11,890 bases of DNA from an uncultured Oscillospiraceae bacterium. GTDB lineage: Bacteria > Bacillota > Clostridia > Oscillospirales > Oscillospiraceae. The stretch covers positions 24,909 to 36,798 of the forward strand of contig CAJUSG010000022.1 of NCBI GenBank assembly GCA_910589085.1. The letters are read 5' to 3'. Positions within the stretch are counted from its first letter, which is position 1. Every line of letters begins with the position of its first letter. The notes beneath the pieces are model-generated. The model was not told the origin of the DNA. It ran no database searches and worked only from the letters and a program-made list of their open reading frames with translations. Below are positions 7,199 to 11,890 of this stretch, in pieces. Made by a program: the position numbers and the translations under genes.

Positions 7199-7815
7199 TC
7201 TGTCACCCCTCTCCGCTCAGCCTCCGGTATGCCGTTGACCCACTCCACCGGCCTTCCGGCCCTCTCCTCCAGAAACGCAGCGAAGCAGGCCGGGTCCCCC
7301 CGGGTAAATTGGGACTTGTTCAAAATGTGCCAGACCCGTTGGTCCAGGGTGAGGTAGAAGTGCCCGCCGTCCTCCCAGAGCTGCTGGAGCTGACTGTAGT
7401 CAAAGCGGTGTTCGCTGACACGGTTGGCCATCTCCATGCCCGCCGGCGTGAAGCGGTAGGACCATCGGAGCCCCGGGTCCTGGGCGGCCCACCTTTTCCA
7501 GGCCCGTTTTGCCCAGCGGGGCTGGACGGGCTCCGAGCGCCCCGGACGCCACTGGACCAGCGTGACCCCTCCCAGGGCCAGCCAGGCCAGGCCCATCCAG
7601 ACCAGGAACAGGGGGACCGGCTGAAATTCCAGGGGGTTGAACCAGTACACCCACAGCAGAAAGCCACCGGCCAGGAGGAACACCACACCCCCCAGCCGCA
7701 TCCCCCGGTCTGAGAGCCGCCGGACCTCCCTTTTGCCCCGCCGCTTGCCCAAAAAGCCGTACCAGAAGGCGGCATAATCCTCCACCGTGTAATCCGGCTG
7801 AACTTCAAATTCCAC
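7195..7815 (-). CDS. YcxB-like two-helix membrane protein (first of three)
   Basis: 206 residues from a GTG start at 7815, placed 8 nt after GGGAGG (7824-7829). The frame stays open to 8037, but that upstream part runs through the T-box and terminator and is not protein. The soluble N-terminus is followed by a basic stretch (GKRRGKREVRRLSDRGMR, 23-40) and membrane helices at about 41-59 and 67-88. The C-terminal domain (118-185) has the YcxB-like pattern YRFTPAGMEMANRVSEHRF..SQLQQLWEDGGHFYLTLD...HILNKSQFTRGDPACF, with the conserved-type Lys before the last helix. It is the first gene behind the T-box leader and overlaps the next gene by 4 nt. Function unknown. Confidence 0.82.
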   Translation of the reverse strand: MEFEVQPDYTVEDYAAFWYGFLGKRRGKREVRRLSDRGMRLGGVVFLLAGGFLLWVYWFNPLEFQPVPLFLVWMGLAWLALGGVTLVQWRPGRSEPVQPRWAKRAWKRWAAQDPGLRWSYRFTPAGMEMANRVSEHRFDYSQLQQLWEDGGHFYLTLDQRVWHILNKSQFTRGDPACFAAFLEERAGRPVEWVNGIPEAERRGVTE

Positions 7816-7823
7816 AAGCCCAT

Positions 7824-7829
7824 CCTCCC
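7824..7829 (-). promoter_or_regulatory. Ribosome binding site that fixes a GTG start
   Basis: GGGAGG on the minus strand, 8 nt before GTG at 7815 and 5 nt after the T-run of the T-box terminator (7834). An ATG between them (7821-7823) belongs to a different frame, which is a shadow. Confidence 0.7.
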
Positions 7830-7833
7830 ACAG

Positions 7834-7866
7834 AAAAACGCCCCAAGTCCGTCTGGACTCAGGGCG
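7834..7866 (-). terminator. T-box attenuator terminator
   Basis: On the minus strand CGCCCTGAGTCC (7866-7855), loop AGAC, GGACTTGGGGCG (7850-7839) form a 12-bp stem (10 Watson-Crick and 2 G-U pairs) followed by TTTTT (7838-7834). The 5' arm begins with CGCCCTG, whose CCTG can instead pair with CAGG (7890-7887) at the start of the T-box sequence, giving the expected antiterminator. Confidence 0.93.
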
Positions 7867-8069
7867 ATCATACAACCGCGGTACCACCTGAATTTCCCCG
7901 GGGCGGGGACGCTTTTGTCTTCTGTAACGGGAAGTCCCGCCGCCCCTTACTGCCAGTTCGGGGGCGGGGCGCGAAAGCCACCTTCTCCGGGCCGGACCGG
8001 GGACTTGCACCGTCCGTCCCCTCTCTGAAGGCCCCAAAACCGGATACTCCTCTTCCGCATCGCCTTTGT
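7834..8069 (-). ncRNA. T-box riboswitch leader of the YcxB-like/valS operon
   Basis: The minus strand carries the T-box core AGGTGGTACCGCGG (7889-7876); its UGGU bulge pairs with the NCCA end of uncharged tRNA. Upstream are Stem I landmarks: GATGCGGAAGAGGAGTATCCGG (8060-8039, split as lower stem GGAAG, an AGTA S-turn and stem TCCGG), the AGAGAG and GGTGCAAG motifs of the distal loops, and the return strand CCGGA, GAAGGTGG, CTTTC. The usual CCCGTTACAG segment of Stem II lies near 7933-7924. The 3' loop strand GAAGGTGG can be read as specifier GTG (Val) or GGT (Gly); with valS in the operon, Val is favoured. The leader should let transcription continue when tRNA(Val) is uncharged. Confidence 0.93.
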
Positions 8070-8076
8070 GCGGTCA

Positions 8077-8105
8077 ATTATACGCAAAATCAGCCGGTTT
8101 GTCAA
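8077..8105 (-). promoter_or_regulatory. Consensus sigma-70/SigA promoter of the T-box operon
   Basis: On the minus strand TTGACA (8105-8100), a 17-nt spacer and TATAAT (8082-8077): both hexamers are exact consensus. The expected start is an A near 8069, just before the Stem I sequence of the T-box. Confidence 0.92.
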
Positions 8106-8131
8106 CTCCTGTTTTGTAACCACATTGTAAC

Positions 8132-8163
8132 TTGACTGTCATTTACGACAAGTGTAGTATAAT
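8132..8163 (+). promoter_or_regulatory. Promoter of the blaI-type/M56/sensor operon
   Basis: TTGACT (8132-8137) serves as -35. The -10 is either TAGTAT (8155-8160, 17-nt spacer) or TATAAT (8158-8163, 20-nt spacer). It diverges from the T-box promoter, with 26 bp between the two -35 boxes. Dyads resembling MecI/BlaI operators overlap the spacer, the -10 and the start region. Confidence 0.75.
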
Positions 8164-8182
8164 GTACAACTACATTTGAAGT
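8144..8182. promoter_or_regulatory. Two tandem MecI/BlaI-like operator dyads
   Basis: Dyad 1 is TACGACA-AG-TGTAGTA (8144-8159), one mismatch from the perfect palindrome TACTACA/TGTAGTA that resembles the staphylococcal mec operator core. Dyad 2 is ACTACA-TT-TGAAGT (8169-8182), also with one mismatch. Their centres are 24 bp apart, so both lie on nearly the same face of the helix. They cover the -10 and the transcription start region, which fits autorepression by the BlaI-type protein encoded immediately downstream. Confidence 0.72.
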
Positions 8183-8194
8183 GGATGTGATTTT

Positions 8195-8566
8195 ATGAAG
8201 CGCCTGCCCGATACCGAGCTGGAGGTCATGAAAGCCCTGTGGGCCACCGGCCCCGACACTCCCCGGAGCGTTCTGGAGGACAGGCTCGCCCCCTTCGGCT
8301 GGGCGGCCAACACCATCAACACCTACCTGGCCCGCCTGGCGGACAAGGGCTTTGTGGCCGTCCGCCGGGAGGGAAAGAGCAACCTGTACACCCCCCTGAC
8401 CGACCAGGAGGAGTATCAGGCCTTCGACAGCCGGGCGGTGCTCGACCGGCTTTACGGCTCCCCCCGGAACTTTGTGGCCGCCCTGGCCCGGAGAGGCCTG
8501 CGGCCCAGCGAGCTGGAGGAGCTCCAGACCCTGCTGGACCAGCTGAACGGAGGACAGAGCCGATGA
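8195..8566 (+). CDS. BlaI/MecI-family transcriptional repressor
   Basis: 123 residues, the usual length for the family. The winged-helix DNA-binding domain spans about 1-70: LPDTELEVMKALWATGP (4-20), the recognition helix region WAANTINTYLARLADKGFV (36-54) and the wing VRREGKSNLYTPLTDQEEY (56-74). The C-terminal helices (75-118) form the dimerisation region. In BlaI of S. aureus the inactivating cleavage is at Asn-Phe; an Asn92-Phe93 pair sits in the comparable place (GSPRNFVAAL), so proteolytic or protease-induced derepression is plausible. The start ATG follows a weak GGATGTGA site. The gene overlaps the downstream M56 gene by ATGA. It probably represses its own operon through the dyads at 8144-8182. 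Confidence 0.92.
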   Translation: MKRLPDTELEVMKALWATGPDTPRSVLEDRLAPFGWAANTINTYLARLADKGFVAVRREGKSNLYTPLTDQEEYQAFDSRAVLDRLYGSPRNFVAALARRGLRPSELEELQTLLDQLNGGQSR

Positions 8567-9447
8567 ATCAGCTGCTCCTCACCCTGGGGACCCTGACCCT
8601 GGGCGGCTCCGCCGCCGTAGCCGCCCTGGCCCTGGCCGGGCGGTCCACCCGGAGGCGCTACGGGGCCAGGTGGCGGTGCCTGGCCTGGCTGCTGCTGTGC
8701 CTGCGGCTGGCCGTCCCGCTGCCCCTGATGCCCCATACCCAGGCCCGGGCGCCCATCCAGGTCGATCTCCCCCAGCCTGTGCCTGTCCGGCCCGCCCCCA
8801 CGCCCTCCACAGGCCCTCAGGATGTCCCCTCCTCCCCAGCCCCTCCTGCGGAGGAGCCTGTTCCGCCGGAACCCGCCCCCACTCCGCCGGAGCGCACCCT
8901 TGACCCCGTCCCGCTCCTTTTGGGGATATGGCTGCTGGGGGCCCTGGCCATACTGGTCTGGAATCTGACCGCCCATCTGCGTTTTCTGCGCTGGCTGCGC
9001 CGTTGGGCCGCCCCCGTCAGCGACGGGGAGGCCGTCGCCGCCTTCAACCGGCTGGGCGACCAGCTGGGCCTGGACCGCCGGCCCCGGCTGATGGTGTGCC
9101 AGGGGCTGAAGGTGCCCATGCTGGCCGGCGCCCTCCGCCCCGCGATCCTCCTGCCCCAGGAGGGGGTGTCCGGGGAGGAGCTGGGCTTCTCCCTGCTCCA
9201 CGAGCTCACCCACTACCGCCGCCGGGATATCTGGCGCAAGGCGCTGGCCATGTGGGTCAATGCCCTGTACTGGTTCAACCCCCTCATGTGGTATATGGTC
9301 CGCCTGGTGGAGCGGGACACCGAGCTGGCCTGCGACGAGGACAGCCTGCGCCGCCTCACCCCCGAGGACTATGCCGCCTATGGACAGACTATCCTCACCG
9401 CCGTGGCCAGACTGCAAAGCAGAGAAAGGAACGAGCCCGATGAATAA
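8563..9447 (+). CDS. Short BlaR1-type M56 metallopeptidase without its sensor domain
   Basis: 294 residues; start ATG overlaps the blaI-type stop by 4 nt, with GGAGG about 9 nt upstream. Hydrophobic helices lie at about 4-25, 36-55 and 116-137; a membrane-associated stretch is at 226-247. The zinc protease motif is HELTH (213-217), with the downstream glutamate in RDTELACDE (251-259) as probable third ligand, as in the M56 family. The external loop between helices 2 and 3 (about 57-114) is unusually long and Pro-rich. BlaR1/MecR1 proteins run to about 600 residues with a fourth helix and a sensor domain after the protease; here the chain ends soon after the protease (LQSRERNEPDE). The missing part seems to be supplied by the following genes, the first of which overlaps this stop by 8 nt. 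Confidence 0.9.
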   Translation: MNQLLLTLGTLTLGGSAAVAALALAGRSTRRRYGARWRCLAWLLLCLRLAVPLPLMPHTQARAPIQVDLPQPVPVRPAPTPSTGPQDVPSSPAPPAEEPVPPEPAPTPPERTLDPVPLLLGIWLLGALAILVWNLTAHLRFLRWLRRWAAPVSDGEAVAAFNRLGDQLGLDRRPRLMVCQGLKVPMLAGALRPAILLPQEGVSGEELGFSLLHELTHYRRRDIWRKALAMWVNALYWFNPLMWYMVRLVERDTELACDEDSLRRLTPEDYAAYGQTILTAVARLQSRERNEPDE

Positions 9448-10543
9448 CAAGATGCCCCGCACGCCCTTCTCCACCCCCCTGTCCGGGTCGGCCAGGGAGA
9501 CCGAGCTGCGGCTGAAAAATATCTTTTCCGGGCCCAAGAAGCGGCCTCCCGTCCTGTTCCTGGCGCTGATGTTCTCACTGTGCGTCTTCTGCGGCAATCT
9601 GGTCTCCTGCCAGATTGCCGGGCCGGAGAGCTTCAACGGTCCTGTCCCGGAATCGCCGGATACCTCAAACGCAGTCCGGCCCGTGGATGACTGGCAGCCT
9701 GTAACCCTTGAAAACAACATCACATATGGCAGCTTTTACGGCTCCAGTGAAGCTGTTTATGAGGAGCCGAGATTTCAGATATTGACCGAGCTTCCGGCGG
9801 ACGAGCTGCCCCGCGAGGCGGTGGAACTGCAGCACGCCACCCGTCAGGACTTTTGGCGGGATATGCTTCTGCCGGTGGCGGCGGACGAGGAGGCGGACGT
9901 GACCCTTTACTTCGCCGTCGACCCGGACACCATGTCCGCTGATCGGATGGATGACCTGATTATACTCCAGGAGCTGACACCCATCGGCGTTGTCCTGCGG
10001 CATGGAAATCTGGCCCAGTTCCTGGATCTGAATTGGGAAACACATTGGAGGTACGGCGCCAACCCCTGGCTGGCGGTGGAGGACTTTGACGGCGACGGCA
10101 AACCGGAGGCGGCTATCGCGCTGGGCTGGGGCTCCGGTACCGGCGTAGACGCCCAGTGCCTTTACATTCTGGATTTGGACGTCTCCTATCCCTCCCCCCC
10201 TTATCTTCCCTATTCCAGTATCAATTACGGCAGCCTGCCGCTGGAGATTTTCACCAATCCGGAGGGAACCGCCGCCCAGCTTCTCAGCGGCGGCCAGGAG
10301 CTGGAGGTGGACCTGAGCGAGCTCAAGGAGTTCTTTCCAACCACGGCGGCAGTAGGGGATGTTGTCCGTTTTTTCTGTGACGGCGGTCAGCTGTACTGTC
10401 AGCTGGATGTTGATTTTTCCGGGTTTGCCACGGCCTACCTGGCCCGCGGAATTTTCCCTGTGCGCTATGAAGACGACACTTACTGCCTTGGTCCGGCAGT
10501 CCTGCTGACAGACGACCTTTTGGACGAAAGGAGCTTACCATGA
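9440..10543 (+). CDS. Membrane-anchored putative sensor subunit 1 (BlaR1 helix-4-like leader plus exported domain)
   Basis: 367 residues. The ATG at 9440 lies inside the last codons of the M56 gene; AAAGGA is 9 nt upstream. Residues 5-58 form a leader shared exactly with the next gene: SARETELRLKNIFSGPKKRP, then hydrophobic VLFLALMFSLCVFCGNLVSC. It resembles the RxKNIxxxxKKP-plus-helix region that follows the M56 domain in BlaR1-type proteins. LVSC (54-57) also fits a lipobox, so Cys57 may be lipidated. The remainder (about 60-367) should lie outside the cell. It holds a calcium-loop-like VEDFDGDGKPEAAIAL (213-228), as in FG-GAP/dockerin-type repeats, followed by GWGSGTGVD. No enzymatic motif is seen. 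Proposed role: ligand-sensing partner of the M56 protease. Leader similarity is seen directly; the role is inferred. Confidence 0.8.
   Translation: MNNKMPRTPFSTPLSGSARETELRLKNIFSGPKKRPPVLFLALMFSLCVFCGNLVSCQIAGPESFNGPVPESPDTSNAVRPVDDWQPVTLENNITYGSFYGSSEAVYEEPRFQILTELPADELPREAVELQHATRQDFWRDMLLPVAADEEADVTLYFAVDPDTMSADRMDDLIILQELTPIGVVLRHGNLAQFLDLNWETHWRYGANPWLAVEDFDGDGKPEAAIALGWGSGTGVDAQCLYILDLDVSYPSPPYLPYSSINYGSLPLEIFTNPEGTAAQLLSGGQELEVDLSELKEFFPTTAAVGDVVRFFCDGGQLYCQLDVDFSGFATAYLARGIFPVRYEDDTYCLGPAVLLTDDLLDERSLP
9452..9613 (+). repeat. Leader module copy 1 (54 codons)
   Basis: Encodes the shared leader. It differs from copy 2 (10555-10716) at five bases, all synonymous, and from the visible part of copy 3 (11830-11890) at one synonymous base. 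Downstream of it the genes lose obvious similarity at once. Confidence 0.93.
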
Positions 10544-11805
10544 CCAGCCATAATATGCCTCGCACCCCCTTCTCCACCCCCTTGTCCGGGTCGGCCAGGG
10601 AGACCGAGCTGCGGCTGAAAAACATCTTTTCCGGGCCCAAGAAGCGGCCTCCCGTCCTGTTCCTGGCCCTGATGTTCTCACTGTGCGTCTTCTGCGGCAA
10701 TCTGGTCTCCTGCCAGATGAAGGAGGCGGACAGCGCAGAGCCGGAGGGGCCGCCCGTGGAGGAGTGGATCAACTACCTCCACAATCCCGAGGACATACCC
10801 TGGGACGACAGCATCGAGACCGAACTGCCCGAGTACCCTGGCGTGACCTTCCGCTGGGAGGCAAACCAGGTCAGCGCGGTGGAGGACGGACGGAAAAGGG
10901 TGCTGTTTACCGGGATGCCCGTGGAGAGCGTCGTTCTCTGGGACCTCACTGGCGACGGCCTGCGGGAGCTGTGCGCTGTGACGGCCTACGGGTCCGGGAT
11001 GGTAGACCAGCGGTTGGTAGTATACGACTACGCCGCCGGAGAGGCGTATCTGCTCCGCAACCGGGGGATGTTTGACTACGAGCTGTCCCTGGAGGACGGA
11101 CAGCTCCAGGTCATCAAGTACCGATACCCGGCAGGCTCGGAAATGGGACAGCCGCTGGCGGTGGGGCGTCTGGCCATCCAGGAGGGTGCCATTCTGCTGG
11201 AGGGTGAAACCCAATATAAGGCCCTGCGGATGGCGGACGAGGTCCCCGTCCTCACCGATGATCCCGATCTGGCCTTTCTGCTCATGCGGGAGCACGAGAG
11301 CTACCCCTATGAGGCCGACTCCCGCATGTACGCTTATCCCCTCCTGACCCAGGAGGGGGAGGGCTGCACCCTGGCGCTGGCCAAGGTGGCCGGCGGCCCC
11401 CACCCGGCGGGGCTGGGCAATCTGATGCTGGGCCTGTGGGACACTGCGGCCCGGGACTGGCGGGGCCCCGTCTATGAGGTGGGAGGCGACGACGGCCTGT
11501 TTTCCTCCTGGACGGCGGAGGACGGCTCCCTCCATGTCCTGTGCGCCAACACGGTCACCTACCAGGGGGAGGAGAGCTTCTGCGATGCGGCCCACTTCCG
11601 CTTTGACGGCAGAAGGCTGGAGGAGCTGAAGCGCTGGAAGGCCGACAGCCTGGAGGAAAATATCAAGCTGGTCCCCGCCCAGGGCGGGATGGATATCTAT
11701 GTGGAAAATCCTCAGTTTTTCTTACAGCACTACAACCCAGAGTATAACGGCGTCCCTCTGCCCGACCAGTGGGTGTATGACCGCTTCGAGCCCGTTTCAG
11801 AATGA
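10540..11805 (+). CDS. Membrane-anchored putative sensor subunit 2
   Basis: 421 residues, starting in an ATGA overlap with the preceding gene, with GAAAGGAG about 7 nt upstream. Residues 6-59 are identical to the leader of the preceding protein, including the basic segment, the hydrophobic helix and LVSC (Cys58 is the possible lipidated Cys). The exported part (60-421) is different: an acidic, beta-rich region with VVLWDLTGDGLRELCAVTAYGSGM (131-154), an FG-GAP-like DxxGDGxxE turn, then QRLVVYDYAAGEAYLLRNRGMFDYELSLEDGQL. As far as I recall, similar WDLTGDGLxEL...GSG..D...VVYD stretches occur in ectodomains fused directly to M56 domains in related gut Firmicutes, which would support a split-receptor origin. 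No catalytic motif is visible. Sensor role inferred from context. Confidence 0.8.
   Translation: MTSHNMPRTPFSTPLSGSARETELRLKNIFSGPKKRPPVLFLALMFSLCVFCGNLVSCQMKEADSAEPEGPPVEEWINYLHNPEDIPWDDSIETELPEYPGVTFRWEANQVSAVEDGRKRVLFTGMPVESVVLWDLTGDGLRELCAVTAYGSGMVDQRLVVYDYAAGEAYLLRNRGMFDYELSLEDGQLQVIKYRYPAGSEMGQPLAVGRLAIQEGAILLEGETQYKALRMADEVPVLTDDPDLAFLLMREHESYPYEADSRMYAYPLLTQEGEGCTLALAKVAGGPHPAGLGNLMLGLWDTAARDWRGPVYEVGGDDGLFSSWTAEDGSLHVLCANTVTYQGEESFCDAAHFRFDGRRLEELKRWKADSLEENIKLVPAQGGMDIYVENPQFFLQHYNPEYNGVPLPDQWVYDRFEPVSE
10555..10716 (+). repeat. Leader module copy 2 (54 codons)
   Basis: Same 54-residue product as copy 1 (9452-9613) with five synonymous base changes. The identity stops at codon CAG (10714-10716). 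The few codons before the module differ (MTSHN here, MNNK in copies 1 and 3). Confidence 0.93.
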
Positions 11806-11817
11806 AAGGAGACCGCT

Positions 11818-11890
11818 ATGAATAACAAAATGCCCCGCACCCCCTTCTCCACCCCCCTGTCCGGGTCGGCCAGGGAGACCGAGCTGCGGC
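11818..11890 (+). CDS. Third leader-bearing sensor gene, cut by the window edge
   Basis: Only the first 24 codons are present. It starts at ATG 11818, 13 nt after the stop of the preceding gene, with AAAGGAG (11806-11812) as ribosome binding site. The visible product MNNKMPRTPFSTPLSGSARE (then TELR) is identical to the start of the first sensor gene, and the DNA differs at only two bases. The exported domain lies outside the window, so its nature is unknown. Confidence 0.85.
   Translation, partial: MNNKMPRTPFSTPLSGSARETELR
11830..11890 (+). repeat. Leader module copy 3, partial
   Basis: 61 bp, differing from copy 1 by one synonymous base (ACC for ACG) and from copy 2 by two. It continues beyond the window. 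Confidence 0.9.

Noticed and set aside
7816..8037. N-terminal extension of the first YcxB-like protein
   Set aside because: The frame is open but passes through the T-box core and terminator; GGGAGG plus GTG at 7815 gives the better start.
9420..9450. Programmed frameshift fusing the M56 protein to the first sensor
   Set aside because: A +1 shift would be needed and the sensor frame is open upstream, but I see no convincing slippery site, and the sensor has its own AAAGGA and ATG; the later sensors also have their own starts.
9440..11890. Insertion sequence explaining the repeated leaders
   Set aside because: The repeats are in-frame coding modules in direct orientation with no transposase, terminal inverted repeats or target duplications.
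1..11890. tRNA or rRNA genes
   Set aside because: No cloverleaf-like or rRNA-like segment was recognised on either strand by eye; no RNA search could be run.

Overview
The DNA is GC-rich, with short intergenic gaps, clear AGGAGG-type ribosome binding sites, a T-box leader, a BlaI/BlaR-type regulatory pair and a ferredoxin-type aldo/keto reductase. This points to a high-GC anaerobic Firmicute of the Oscillospiraceae/Flavonifractor type from gut. The assignment is an inference from gene style, not from a marker gene. Family names come from motifs read by eye; no search was run.

Left part (1-2300, plus strand): 2.6 copies of a 79-bp tandem repeat with hairpin potential precede an AlaX-type alanyl-tRNA editing protein (TTG start). 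A guanylate-kinase-like P-loop protein overlaps its stop codon, and a 71-residue DUF3221-like protein follows. A strong bidirectional terminator closes the region and also serves the convergent minus-strand transcription unit.

Middle part (2307-8105, minus strand): a consensus promoter (TTGACA, 17 nt, TATAAT) drives a complete T-box leader with terminator. The first genes after it are three small two-helix membrane proteins that look like divergent YcxB-type paralogues. valS follows 6 nt later. An aldo/keto reductase with two C-terminal 4Fe-4S motifs lies 91 nt beyond valS. The layout implies that the three membrane proteins are made under the same tRNA-charging control as valyl-tRNA synthetase.

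Right part (8132-11890, plus strand): a divergent promoter carries two tandem MecI/BlaI-like dyads and drives a blaI-type repressor gene overlapping (ATGA) a short M56 metallopeptidase of the BlaR1 type. The M56 protein stops where BlaR1 would enter its fourth membrane helix and sensor domain. It is followed by at least three overlapping or closely spaced genes. The visible part of each begins with the same basic-plus-hydrophobic segment (54 identical residues in the first two; the third is cut by the window), then a different exported domain. The shared segment resembles the BlaR1 region that normally follows the M56 domain. The most interesting reading is a split, modular BlaR-type receptor: one repressor, one intramembrane-associated protease, and an array of interchangeable sensor subunits that continues past the right edge of the window.
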